Assembly (NCBI RefSeq): GCF_018780585.1 | Contig: NZ_JADMJL010000016.1 | Location: 156,666 to 220,665 of the forward strand | DNA length: 64,000 nt | From: Methyloversatilis discipulorum | GTDB lineage: Bacteria > Pseudomonadota > Gammaproteobacteria > Burkholderiales > Rhodocyclaceae | Reading direction: 5' to 3' | In this document: positions 28,128-36,031 of the stretch, piece by piece | Layout of the letters: each line of letters starts with the position of its first letter | Numbering within the stretch: position 1 is the stretch's first letter | The notes under the pieces: generated by a model | What the model was told of the DNA's origin: nothing | What the model saw: only the letters and a program-made list of their open reading frames with translations | Databases searched by the model: none | Position numbers and translations under genes: made by a program

Positions 28128-28618
28128 CGATTCTGGATTACGGCCTGATCGGCATCGTGGTCCTCTCCACGGCGATCGGGCTGATGCGCGGACTGGTGAG
28201 CGAAGTGATCGCGCTGGCGGCCTGGGTGCTCGCCTTCATCGCCGCCCGTCAGTTCGGCGGCGACGTCGCCCAGTGGCTGACCGGTCTCATTTCCGACCCC
28301 GGCCTGCTTGCAGTCGCCGGTTTCGCCCTCACCTTCATAGCCGTACTGCTGCTGTGCGGCGCGCTGCGCTGGCTCATGCGCTCGCTCATTCATGCCACCG
28401 GTCTGGACATTCCGGACCGCGTGCTGGGCGGGCTGTTCGGGCTTGCGCGCGCGGGACTTATACTGATGTTCCTCGTCGTCGGCGCGGCCTACACCCCGGC
28501 ACCTGAGCAGCCCTGGTGGAAGTCGGCCGCGCTGACGCCACCGCTCGAGACGGCGGCCATCGCGTTGAAGCCCTGGCTGCCGGAATCCGTGGCGAAAAAG
28601 ATTCGTTTTAAGGCCTGA
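28124..28618 (+). CDS. cvpA: CvpA family membrane protein
   Basis: A 164-residue inner-membrane protein with four hydrophobic segments, matching CvpA (named for colicin V production; its molecular role is still unclear). [20 protein letters not shown] and [20 protein letters not shown] are typical of the N-terminal half, and [20 protein letters not shown] of the third segment. It overlaps the SPOR-protein gene by 4 bases and is followed 5 bases later by purF, the same pairing as in E. coli. Confidence 0.95.
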   Translation: MTILDYGLIGIVVLSTAIGLMRGLVSEVIALAAWVLAFIAARQFGGDVAQWLTGLISDPGLLAVAGFALTFIAVLLLCGALRWLMRSLIHATGLDIPDRVLGGLFGLARAGLILMFLVVGAAYTPAPEQPWWKSAALTPPLETAAIALKPWLPESVAKKIRFKA

Positions 28619-28623
28619 CCATC

Positions 28624-30153
28624 ATGTGCGGAATACTCGGCGTCGTAGCCACCTCTCCCGTTAACCAGCTGCTGTACGACGGTCTGCTCGTGCTGCAGCA
28701 CCGAGGCCAGGATGCGGCGGGCATCGCCACCGCGCAGGGGCCGAAGTTCCACATGCACAAGGGCTCGGGCCTGGTGCGCGACGCCTTCCGCACGCGCAAC
28801 ATGCGCAATCTGCAGGGCAACTGGGGCATCGCCCACGTGCGCTACCCGACCGCCGGTTCCGCCTACAACGCGGCCGAGGCGCAGCCCTTCTACGTGAATT
28901 CGCCGTTCGGCATCATGCTGGCGCACAACGGCAACCTGACCAATTCGGAAGAGCTGAAGCTGGACATGTTCCGCACCGACCTGCGGCACATCAACACCAC
29001 CAGCGATTCGGAAGTGCTGCTCAACGTGCTGGCGCACGAAATGATGCAGGCGCTGCGCGAGCGCCCGACCTTCGACCACGAAACCATCTTCCGCGCAGTG
29101 GCCGGCGTGCACCGCCGCTGCCGCGGTGCCTACGCGGTGGTGGCGATGATTGCCGGCTTCGGCCTGCTGGCTTTCCGCGACCCCTACGGCATCCGTCCGC
29201 TGGTGATCGGCAACCATGAAACCGCGAACGGCACAGAATGGCTGGTGGCCTCGGAAAGCGTCGCGCTCGACACGCTGGGCTTCAAGCTGCTGCGCGACAT
29301 CGCGCCGGGCGAAGCGGTGCTGATTTCGCCGGAAGGCGCGATCAAGACGCAGCAGTGCGCCGAGCGCCCGAACTACGCGCCCTGTCTGTTCGAGTACGTC
29401 TATCTGGCGCGGCCGGATTCGCTGATGGACGGCGTGTCGGTGTACGAGTCGCGGGTCAAGATGGGTGAGTTCCTCGCCCAGAAGATACAGCGCGATCACG
29501 CCGACCTGCAGATCGACGCCGTCATCCCGATTCCCGATTCCAGCCGCCCGTCGGCGATGGAACTGGCGCGCGTGCTGAACGTGCCTTACCGCGAAGGCTT
29601 CGTGAAGAACCGCTATATCGGTCGCACCTTCATCATGCCGGGGCAGGCGGTGCGCCGGAAGTCGGTGCGCCAGAAGCTCAATGCGATCACCCAGGAATTC
29701 AAGGGCAAGAACGTGCTGCTGGTCGATGATTCCATCGTGCGCGGCACCACCAGCCAGGAGATCGTGCTGATGGCGCGCGAAGCCGGCGCGCAGAAGGTGT
29801 ACTTCGCCTCCGCCGCACCCCCGGTCCGTTTCGCCAACGTCTACGGCATCGACATGCCGACCCGCGACGAACTGATCGCCTCGAACCGCACCGACGACGA
29901 AATCCGCGAAGCCATCGGTGCCGACGAACTGATCTACCAGACGCTGGACATGCTCAAGGCCTCGATCACCGCCTGCAACCCGTCGATCGACCAGTTCGAA
30001 ACGTCCTGCTTCGACGGCTGCTACATCACCGGCGACGTGACCGCCGCCTATCTCGACGGCGTCGAGAGCCAGCGCAAGGGCGCGCCCAAGCAGACCGACG
30101 AGGACGGCGGCCAGCTCGACCTGAATCTGGTGGCGTCGGAAGAGAACGCCTGA
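28624..30153 (+). CDS. purF: PurF, amidophosphoribosyltransferase
   Basis: First committed step of purine synthesis: PRPP plus glutamine gives phosphoribosylamine. The 509-residue protein begins MCGILGVV with the catalytic Cys2 of the N-terminal glutaminase domain. [17 protein letters not shown] and [12 protein letters not shown] complete that domain. The C-terminal phosphoribosyltransferase domain has the PRPP loop [20 protein letters not shown] short acidic tail follows. All essential motifs are intact. Confidence 0.98.
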   Translation: MCGILGVVATSPVNQLLYDGLLVLQHRGQDAAGIATAQGPKFHMHKGSGLVRDAFRTRNMRNLQGNWGIAHVRYPTAGSAYNAAEAQPFYVNSPFGIMLAHNGNLTNSEELKLDMFRTDLRHINTTSDSEVLLNVLAHEMMQALRERPTFDHETIFRAVAGVHRRCRGAYAVVAMIAGFGLLAFRDPYGIRPLVIGNHETANGTEWLVASESVALDTLGFKLLRDIAPGEAVLISPEGAIKTQQCAERPNYAPCLFEYVYLARPDSLMDGVSVYESRVKMGEFLAQKIQRDHADLQIDAVIPIPDSSRPSAMELARVLNVPYREGFVKNRYIGRTFIMPGQAVRRKSVRQKLNAITQEFKGKNVLLVDDSIVRGTTSQEIVLMAREAGAQKVYFASAAPPVRFANVYGIDMPTRDELIASNRTDDEIREAIGADELIYQTLDMLKASITACNPSIDQFETSCFDGCYITGDVTAAYLDGVESQRKGAPKQTDEDGGQLDLNLVASEENA

Positions 30154-30204
30154 TGGCTGCAGGCGCTTGACGTCTGCAGCGGCCGGGCGCTAATGTCCCG
30201 ACTA

Positions 30205-30285
30205 CGCGCCGATTTGAATCCAGCTTGCGGGCGCGCGGGGCCGTCGTCGAAAGAGGGCGGTCCCGGACAAATACGGCTAAAGCGG
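30205..30285 (+). ncRNA. SAM-II-like riboswitch upstream of metZ
   Basis: A 6-bp P1 helix (30205-30210 with 30230-30235) encloses a 19-base loop that begins GATTTGA, has CC at 30220-30221 and ends TTGCG. This follows the SAM-II core order P1, GAUUUAA, CC, UUGC, P1'. The 3' part CAAATACGGCTAAAGCGG lines up with the SAM-II segment UAAAUGUAGCUAAAAAGG; the final GG can pair with the CC and AGCT with GGCT as the pseudoknot P2. Unlike the minimal form, a 9-bp hairpin (237-245 with 256-264 of 30000+) is inserted between P1' and the A-rich strand. SAM-II RNAs typically control metA/metX/metZ, which fits. The alignment was made by eye. Confidence 0.65.
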
Positions 30286-30304
30286 CGAAACGAACGTATC
30301 TGCG

Positions 30305-30347
30305 GAAACCCGTTTTGCCTCCGAGGCGGAACGGGTTTTTTGTTTTT
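30305..30347 (+). terminator. Intrinsic terminator/attenuator between riboswitch and metZ
   Basis: A long stem (5' arm from 30307, 3' arm ending 30337) pairs AACCCG with CGGGTT and continues inward through two G-T wobbles to GCC/GGC around a 5-base loop. It is followed by six T, a G and five more T. It lies 20 bases after the riboswitch core and 76 bases before metZ, so SAM binding could end transcription before the gene. It could also partly terminate purF readthrough. Confidence 0.85.
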
Positions 30348-30422
30348 GCGTGCTCCGTTTCCGCCTCGCGCTTTGTTCTCGAACTTCCGCATGACCGGCC
30401 GCGAGGCCGGATGGAGCACATC

Positions 30423-31619
30423 ATGAGCAGCACAGACCGCGCGCCCTTCGACCCGGCGCAGTACGACCCCGAAACCGTCGCCGTGCGCGCCGGCATCGAG
30501 CGCAGCCAGTTCGGCGAACACGGCGAAGCCCTGTTCCTGACCTCGAGCTTCGTGTTCGACACGGCGGCCGAGGCTGCCGCCCGTTTTTCCGGCAATGCGC
30601 CTGGCAATGTCTACGCCCGCTTTACCAACCCGACGGTCACGATGTTCCAGGACCGCCTGGCGGCACTGGAAGGCGCCGAGGCCTGCATCGCCACCAGTTC
30701 CGGCATGTCGGCCATCCTGTCGACGCTGATGGCGCTGCTGAAGAGCGGCGACCACATCATCGCGTCGCGCGGCATCTTCGGTTCGACCCAGCAGCTGTTC
30801 GCGACCTACTTCGAGAAGTTCGGCGTCAGCACCACGCTGGTCGAGGCGACCAATATCGCGGCCTACCGCGCCGCGGTGCAGCCGAATACCAAGCTCTTCT
30901 TCATCGAAACGCCGTCCAACCCGCTGACCGAAGTGATCGACATCGCCGCGGTGGCCGAAGTCGCACACTCGGCGGGCGCGCTGCTGGCAGTCGACAACTG
31001 TTTCTGTTCGCCGGCGCTGCAGAAGCCGATCGAACTGGGTGCCGACATCGTCATCCACTCGGCGACCAAATACCTCGACGGTCAGGGCCGCGTGCTCGGC
31101 GGCGCGGTGTGCGGGCGCAAGGCGGAAATGGACGAGGTGCTGCGCTTCCTGCGCACCGCCGGCCCGACGCTGTCGCCGTTCAACGCGTGGGTCATCCTGA
31201 AGGGGCTGGAAACGCTGTCCATCCGCATGCAGGCGCAGTCGGCCAATGCACTCGAACTGGCGCGCTGGCTGGAGGCGCAGCCCTGGGTGGCGCGCGTGTT
31301 CTACCCGGGCCTGCCGTCGCACCCGCAGCACGAAATCGCGATGCGCCAGCAGAAGAGCGGCGGCGCGGTGGTGGCTTTCGAGGTGAAGGGCGGTCGCGAA
31401 GAGGCGTGGAAGCTGATCGACTCGACCCGCATGCTGTCGATCACCGCCAACCTCGGCGACACCAAGACCACCATCACCCACCCGGCAACGACCACGCACG
31501 GCCGCATTTCGCAGGAAGCGCGCGACGCCTCCGGCATCCGCGACAGCCTGATCCGGCTGGCCATCGGGCTGGAGTCGGTGGAGGACATGAAGCGCGATCT
31601 CTGTCGCTGGCTGGCGTGA
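30423..31619 (+). CDS. metZ: MetZ, O-succinylhomoserine sulfhydrylase
   Basis: PLP enzyme that makes homocysteine directly from O-succinylhomoserine and sulfide in methionine synthesis. The 398-residue Cys/Met-metabolism-family protein has YARFTNPTVTMFQDRLAALE, the PLP-phosphate region SSGMSAILSTLMALL and the PLP-lysine motif HSATKYLDGQGRVLGG. SANLGD-type sequence is replaced by ITANLGDTKTTITHPATTTH. The ATG at 30423 starts MSSTDRAPFDPAQYDPETVA; in-frame codons upstream run through the riboswitch and are not coding. A purF-metZ order is also seen in Pseudomonas. Confidence 0.93.
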   Translation: MSSTDRAPFDPAQYDPETVAVRAGIERSQFGEHGEALFLTSSFVFDTAAEAAARFSGNAPGNVYARFTNPTVTMFQDRLAALEGAEACIATSSGMSAILSTLMALLKSGDHIIASRGIFGSTQQLFATYFEKFGVSTTLVEATNIAAYRAAVQPNTKLFFIETPSNPLTEVIDIAAVAEVAHSAGALLAVDNCFCSPALQKPIELGADIVIHSATKYLDGQGRVLGGAVCGRKAEMDEVLRFLRTAGPTLSPFNAWVILKGLETLSIRMQAQSANALELARWLEAQPWVARVFYPGLPSHPQHEIAMRQQKSGGAVVAFEVKGGREEAWKLIDSTRMLSITANLGDTKTTITHPATTTHGRISQEARDASGIRDSLIRLAIGLESVEDMKRDLCRWLA

Positions 31620-31690
31620 TGCCCCCACGCTCACTTTGTTCGCTGCCCCCCAAGGGGGCGTCGCTCGCCCTTGGGGCGGCCCGGCGGGCG
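31620..31690. repeat. REP-like palindromic intergenic element
   Basis: Between metZ and ispD is a GC-rich block that reads CCCACGCTCACTTTGTTCGC, then a hairpin GCCCCC-CAA-GGGGGC (31645-31659), then a second hairpin CGCCC-TTG-GGGCG (31666-31678) and GGCCCGGCGG. Blocks of this form (TTCGTTCGCTGCCCCCC-AGGGGGC-...-TTGGGGCGGCCCGG) are scattered between genes in many betaproteobacterial genomes. I saw no second copy in this window. Confidence 0.6.
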
Positions 31691-31732
31691 GCGAGCGGCT
31701 TCGAAACGCGTCAGTGCAGGAGTTGAGTCCCT

Positions 31733-32428
31733 ATGCCGCGCCACATCGCCCTGGTCCCGGCCGCTGGCAGCGGCAGCCGTTTCGGCGCGCAGATGCCGAA
31801 GCAGTACCTGCTGCTGGCCGGTCAGCCGCTGATCCGCCACGCGCTGGCCACGCTGTGCGCTCACCCGCGCATCGACCGCGTGGTGGTCGTACTGGCGCCG
31901 GAAGACCTTTACTGGCAGGGCTTCGACTGGTCGGCGCTCTGTCCCAAGCTGATGCCGGTGCATTGCGGCGGGCCGAGCCGCGCGGTGTCGGTGCGCAACG
32001 GACTGTGGGAAATCGCCGGCTGGGCGCGGCCGGATGACTGGGTGCTGGTGCATGACGCGGCGCGTCCCTGTCTGTCCGCCAACATGCTGGATACGCTGAT
32101 CGACACGCTGGCCGATGACCCGGTCGGCGGCCTGCTGGCGCAGAAGGTGGCCGACACGCTGAAGCGTGCCGACGCCACCGACCGGGTCGAGGCGACGGTG
32201 CCGCGCGACGCGATGTGGCAGGCGCAGACGCCGCAGATGTTCCGGCTGGCCACGCTGCACGACGCGCTCGACCGCTGCACCGACGTGACCGACGAAGCGT
32301 CGGCCATCGAAGCCGTCGGCCTCAAGCCGCGCCTGGTTGCCGCCGGTGCGGCCAATCTGAAAGTGACCTGGCCGGAAGACATGAAGCTGGCCGAACTGAT
32401 CCTGCAGACACGGGGGAACGTCGCATGA
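31733..32428 (+). CDS. ispD: IspD, MEP cytidylyltransferase
   Basis: Forms CDP-methylerythritol from MEP and CTP in the non-mevalonate isoprenoid pathway. The 231-residue protein has the nucleotide-binding start [20 protein letters not shown] and the [15 protein letters not shown] motif. [16 protein letters not shown] and the C-terminal [12 protein letters not shown] are also present. Its stop overlaps the ispF start in ATGA, and ispDF is a frequent pair. Confidence 0.97.
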   Translation: MPRHIALVPAAGSGSRFGAQMPKQYLLLAGQPLIRHALATLCAHPRIDRVVVVLAPEDLYWQGFDWSALCPKLMPVHCGGPSRAVSVRNGLWEIAGWARPDDWVLVHDAARPCLSANMLDTLIDTLADDPVGGLLAQKVADTLKRADATDRVEATVPRDAMWQAQTPQMFRLATLHDALDRCTDVTDEASAIEAVGLKPRLVAAGAANLKVTWPEDMKLAELILQTRGNVA

Positions 32429-32949
32429 ATCCGCTGCTCGGCGCATCGCCGCTGCCCTTCCGCATCGGCCAGGGCTTCGACGTGCACAAGCTGGTCGAGG
32501 GCCGCAGATGCATCATCGGTGGCGTCGACATTCCGCACGAAAAGGGCCTGCTCGGGCACTCCGACGCCGACGTGCTGCTGCACGCCATCACCGACGCACT
32601 GCTCGGTGCCGCCGGTCTGGGCGACATCGGCCGCCTGTTTCCGGACACCGACGCCGCCTATGCCGGCGCCGACAGCCGGGTGCTGCTGCGCGAGGCGGTG
32701 AAGAAGGTGCACGGCACCGGCTGGCTGATCGGCAACATCGACGCCACCGTCATCTGCGAGCGCCCGAAGATCACGCCGCACGCCGCGCAGATGGTGGCGA
32801 ATATCGCGGCCGACTGCGGTATTCCGCCGCATGCGGTGAACGTGAAGGGCAAGACCTCGGAAAAGCTGGGCTACACCGGTCGCGGCGAAGGCATCGCGGC
32901 CCAGGCCGTGGCGATGCTGGTGCGGCCGCCCGAACCCGCCATGGGCTGA
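32425..32949 (+). CDS. ispF: IspF, MECDP synthase
   Basis: Cyclises CDP-methylerythritol 2-phosphate to ME-cyclodiphosphate, two steps after IspD. The 174-residue protein has the zinc ligands in GFDVHKL and [19 protein letters not shown], then [20 protein letters not shown]. The C-terminal [20 protein letters not shown] is also present. The ATG overlaps the ispD stop; the slightly long N-terminus (LLGASPLP before [10 protein letters not shown]) could mean a later start, but no better ribosome site is seen. Confidence 0.97.
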   Translation: MNPLLGASPLPFRIGQGFDVHKLVEGRRCIIGGVDIPHEKGLLGHSDADVLLHAITDALLGAAGLGDIGRLFPDTDAAYAGADSRVLLREAVKKVHGTGWLIGNIDATVICERPKITPHAAQMVANIAADCGIPPHAVNVKGKTSEKLGYTGRGEGIAAQAVAMLVRPPEPAMG

Positions 32950-32986
32950 GCGCCACCGATGTCGGCGGTTTTGACATCAGGGCGCT
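32949..32986 (+). terminator. Two-part inverted repeat at the ispF stop
   Basis: AGCGCC / GGCGCT encloses a second stem GATGTC / GACATC, forming one interrupted hairpin that begins inside the ispF stop codon. No T run follows; it may act as a 3'-end hairpin rather than a classic terminator. Confidence 0.4.
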
Positions 32987-33083
32987 GGATGTGTGGTGAA
33001 TCCGATTCGAATCAATGGCTTGTTCGCGTGGTGCATGTCTTGCTTCAAGGTGGCGGACGCAATTCACCGATAAGGACACCCCG

Positions 33084-33677
33084 ATGAAGTCCCTGCTTGT
33101 CGCCGCCTCCCTGCTGGCCGCATCTTCTGCCTGGGCCGCCGCCCCGATCACGCCGACCAACGCCTCCGCCACCGGCAGCTATTCGATCGACGGCGTCGAC
33201 CTGTCCATCCTCGCCGACGGTTACGTGGCACCCGAACTGACGCTCTACACCGTCGCCGCCGTATCGTGGTCGGGCCAGGAAGGCGCATCCGGCGCCACCT
33301 TCACGCTCGATTTCGGCCAGCTCTACACGCTGACCGATGTGCTGCTCGGCGTCGATCACAATGACTTCTACCAGGTGCAGGTGTCGACCGACGGCCTGAA
33401 CTGGAACACGCTGTTCACCAATCTCGCTTTCGAAGGCCAATCCAATTTCGGCAGCGAAATCATTTCCAGCGTCGCCGGTAACGCCGAGTATCAGGCCACC
33501 ATCGACTTCCCGTCGGTGGCCGCCCGCTACGCGCGCATCTACGCGATGGGTGGCGACAGCGCCTACTCGGTATCGGAAATGAGCTTCAGCGGCGTGGCCG
33601 TCGTGCCGGAGCCGGAAGCCTACGCACTGATGCTGGCGGGGCTGGCGCTGGTCGGTTTCGCCGCACGCCGTCGTTAA
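33084..33677 (+). CDS. PEP-CTERM sorted protein with discoidin-like domain
   Basis: A 197-residue secreted protein. The signal peptide is MKSLLVAASLLAASSAWAAA. The body has the pattern FTLDFGQLYTLTDVLLGVDH and FYQVQVSTDGLNWNTLF, typical of F5/8 type C (discoidin) galactose-binding folds. It ends VPEPEAYALMLAGLALVGFA and ARRR: the VPEP box, one membrane helix and an arginine cluster of the PEP-CTERM signal, which is processed by exosortase. An AAGGA ribosome site supports the ATG at 33084. The partner exosortase is not in this window. The ligand is unknown. Confidence 0.88.
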   Translation: MKSLLVAASLLAASSAWAAAPITPTNASATGSYSIDGVDLSILADGYVAPELTLYTVAAVSWSGQEGASGATFTLDFGQLYTLTDVLLGVDHNDFYQVQVSTDGLNWNTLFTNLAFEGQSNFGSEIISSVAGNAEYQATIDFPSVAARYARIYAMGGDSAYSVSEMSFSGVAVVPEPEAYALMLAGLALVGFAARRR

Positions 33678-33695
33678 GTTCTTCGGCGCGCATTG

Positions 33696-33724
33696 AAAAG
33701 GCCGGCGTTCAGCCGGCCTTTTTC
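33696..33724. terminator. Bidirectional intrinsic terminator
   Basis: A 10-bp stem AAAGGCCGGC / GCCGGCCTTT with a 5-base loop has a T run on the plus side and A run on the other. It serves the PEP-CTERM gene on the plus strand and the converging lipoprotein gene on the minus strand. Confidence 0.85.
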
Positions 33725-33763
33725 GTTATTGCGGGCACGCAGCGTCGTGCCGCTTGAACGCGG

Positions 33764-34453
33764 TCAGCGAGCCGCTGGCGGCGGACTGGCTTCGACCACC
33801 TGCCATCCTTCCCGGCAGGTTCTGACATAGGGGTAGTACTCGCGTGCCGACGCGCAGTAGTACCAGTTGCCGCGCCCGGACTGCGCCGCAGTGGGCGGTG
33901 CCGACGCTGCGGGCGGCTGATGCCCCGGTGGCGGCGGCGGATAGGGCGCATTCGCCCGTCCCGGCAGTGCTGGCGCGGGCGCCGGTGCGGGTTTCGAGGC
34001 GCCGGTGCCGCGGTCGGCGAAGCGGCCGGAGGTCGGTACGCGCTGGCCCTTGGCGTACATGCACTGGATGTAGGCCTGGTCGTAGCTGCGCTGCGTACCG
34101 CGGGCCGAACTCTGTGCCGCCTCGCTGCCGATCGCGCCACCCATCAGCAGTCCTGTGCCGGCTCCGACGCCGGCACCTTCACGGCCTCCGATCAACGCAC
34201 CGGCAGCGGCGCCGACCGCGGTACCGACTGCTGCGCTGCGCACGCCTGCGTCGCGGGCCGCTTCGTCGGCATCGGTTCCGCCGGTCTGTTCGCGCGCGTA
34301 TTCGCGGCACAGCGCATCGTCGTGACGGAACTGGTCGAAGCTCTTGCCACTGCCCGGCAGTGCCATCACGCTCGGACCGCTGGGCGTCGTCGCGCAGCCG
34401 GCAAGCAGGGTGAGCGTCAGTGCGGCAAGTGCTGCCCGGTGAGGACTGTTCAT
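33764..34453 (-). CDS. Glycine-zipper lipoprotein with C-terminal WYYC/YYPYV motif
   Basis: A 229-residue lipoprotein precursor starting MNSPHRAALAALTLTLLAGC (Cys20 lipidated). A glycine-zipper segment follows (VGTAVGAAAGALIGGREGAG and GAGTGLLMGGAIGSEAA, about residues 75-115), which can insert in membranes. Next come QRSYDQAYIQCMYAKGQRVP and a Pro/Ala-rich stretch. The C-terminal motif NWYYCASAREYYPYVRTC, then REGWQVVEASPP, is shared with the product of the neighbouring upstream gene. The two genes are adjacent on the same strand with a 10-base gap. Role unknown, probably envelope stability. Confidence 0.75.
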   Translation of the reverse strand: MNSPHRAALAALTLTLLAGCATTPSGPSVMALPGSGKSFDQFRHDDALCREYAREQTGGTDADEAARDAGVRSAAVGTAVGAAAGALIGGREGAGVGAGTGLLMGGAIGSEAAQSSARGTQRSYDQAYIQCMYAKGQRVPTSGRFADRGTGASKPAPAPAPALPGRANAPYPPPPPGHQPPAASAPPTAAQSGRGNWYYCASAREYYPYVRTCREGWQVVEASPPPAAR

Positions 34454-34463
34454 CGCCCGCACC

Positions 34464-34880
34464 TCATCGCGGCGGTTGAGCCGCCACGCTCTGCCAGCCT
34501 TCCGGGCATTCCGTGACATAGGGGTAGTAGCCGTCGACCGATGCGCAGTAATACCAGGTGCTCGGCGGCGGAGGCGGGGGCGACATCGAAGGCGCCGGGG
34601 CGACCGGCTGCGGATCGCGTTCGACATAGACCGGCGGCGCGCGCTCGATCACCACCGGCGGATAGTAGGCTGGACCGTAGTAGTAGGGCGGGGGGTAGTA
34701 GAAGGGCGACGGGCCGTACCAGGGGCGGTAGTGGCCCGACCCGAAGACGAAGCCCACGCCGATGTCGACGTGGGTGCGTCCGTGACGATGACCGTGGCGG
34801 TGGCCGCGGTCCGCCCACGCGTTGCTGGTCGCGAGCAGTCCGAGTGCCAGTGCGGCGGCCGCTGCCCTCTGCGAATTCAT
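34464..34880 (-). CDS. Small secreted His/Tyr/Pro-rich protein with WYYC/YYPYV motif
   Basis: A 138-residue protein with a signal peptide (MNSQRAAAAALALGLLATSN, cleaved near AWA-DRG). A His-rich stretch follows (GHRHGHRHGRTH), then a Tyr/Pro-rich segment (WYGPSPFYYPPPYYYGPAYY) and a C-terminal TWYYCASVDGYYPYVTEC, then PEGWQSVAAQPP. The His cluster might bind metal, which is an inference only. The C-terminal motif is repeated in the next gene, 10 bases downstream. An AAGGTGATC site precedes the ATG. Function unknown. Confidence 0.75.
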   Translation of the reverse strand: MNSQRAAAAALALGLLATSNAWADRGHRHGHRHGRTHVDIGVGFVFGSGHYRPWYGPSPFYYPPPYYYGPAYYPPVVIERAPPVYVERDPQPVAPAPSMSPPPPPPSTWYYCASVDGYYPYVTECPEGWQSVAAQPPR

Positions 34881-35019
34881 GATCGATCACCTTTCCGGCA
34901 CCGCGAGACGGTACGGTGCATTGCGGATCATCACGCCGGCGTGTCAATCGTCTGTGCGACAGCCGTTGCGGCGTGTTGCAGTTGCAACAGGATGGTAATG
35001 GATGGCGGCGCGCCTGACC

Positions 35020-35934
35020 TCATCGGCCGCCGGCCGGCTGTTCGGGCGGCGGGCTGGATCCCGCGAGAAGGCTTTCCAGCCGCTCGATGCGGTGACGGTG
35101 GGCGGTCGTGATGGCGTAGAAGTGCTCCCGCAGTTCGGCCGAGCGGCCCAGCATCACCAGCGCGCCGGTGCGCAGTTCGTCCTGCACGACCACCTCGGGC
35201 AGCACGGTGAGCCAGCCGCTGTCGCGGGCGATCAGGCGCAGCATGGCCATGTCGTCGACCTCTGCGCGCAGCCGCGGGCGGACGCCGGCCGCCATGCACA
35301 GGGCGTCGAACTGCGCGCGCAGCGCGTGGCGCGGACCGGGCAGCGCGACGTCAACGCCGTCGAGATCGTCCGGCAGGCGCATCGCCTTGGTCCGGCCGCG
35401 GGCGGCAGGGCCGACCAGACAGATTTCCTGGCTGCCGAGGAAGCGGCAGTGGAGCGGGTGGTTCGCGTCGGCAGCGACCGCTTCGTTGGCGAGTACGACG
35501 TCGAGCTGATGCGTGATCAATCGGTCGATCAGTCCGTCGAGCTGGCCCGATTCGAGCGTCAGAACGACCGTCGGATCGGTCAGCAGCGGCCGTATCCAGT
35601 TCTCCTGGTAGTTGCGCGACAGTGTGGCGACGCTGCCGACCCGCAGCCGGATCATCCCGTCGGCGCGGCCCTGCAGCCGGCCCAGCATTTCCTGTCCCAA
35701 TCCGAAGATGTCCTCGGCGTAGGACATCACCATCTGCCCGGTGTGGGTAAGTATCAGGCTTCTTCCGCTGCGCTCGAACAGCGGCTCACCGAGACGTTCT
35801 TCGAGCTGCCGGATCTGCGCCGACAGCGCCGACTGTGACACGTGCAGTTCCTGCGCCGCGCGCGTCAGGTGGCCGGTCCGGGCGACGCGCCAGAAGTAGA
35901 GCAGGTGATGGAAGTTGAGCTGTTCGAGATTCAT
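35020..35934 (-). CDS. LysR-family regulator (NhaR-like), divergent from dabBA
   Basis: A 304-residue LysR-type transcription factor. The N-terminal helix-turn-helix is in LNFHHLLYFWRVARTGHLTR and AAQELHVSQSALSAQIRQLE. The HHLLYFWxVAR opening is typical of the NhaR-like subgroup. An effector-binding domain fills the rest. It is divergent from dabB, with an AT-rich region between the two, so it probably controls the inorganic-carbon-uptake genes as described for other DAB loci with LysR partners. The effector is not known. Confidence 0.88.
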   Translation of the reverse strand: MNLEQLNFHHLLYFWRVARTGHLTRAAQELHVSQSALSAQIRQLEERLGEPLFERSGRSLILTHTGQMVMSYAEDIFGLGQEMLGRLQGRADGMIRLRVGSVATLSRNYQENWIRPLLTDPTVVLTLESGQLDGLIDRLITHQLDVVLANEAVAADANHPLHCRFLGSQEICLVGPAARGRTKAMRLPDDLDGVDVALPGPRHALRAQFDALCMAAGVRPRLRAEVDDMAMLRLIARDSGWLTVLPEVVVQDELRTGALVMLGRSAELREHFYAITTAHRHRIERLESLLAGSSPPPEQPAGGR

Positions 35935-36031
35935 TGTTCTATTATAAATAACGAAATATTCTTTTCATTGTATTTTACAGAACGGTTGCTGCGCCACATC
36001 ATCGATGCCAGTGCTATCGAGGAGATGTGGA
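35935..36031. promoter_or_regulatory. AT-rich divergent control region of lysR and dabB
   Basis: The first about 55 bases are strikingly AT-rich for this genome (for example TTATAAATAACGAAATATTC), followed by GC-normal leader and a GGAG ribosome site for dabB. A small inverted repeat TTAT-AA-ATAA is present at 35942-35951. This is where LysR binding and both promoters are expected; exact -35/-10 boxes could not be fixed. Confidence 0.5.
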
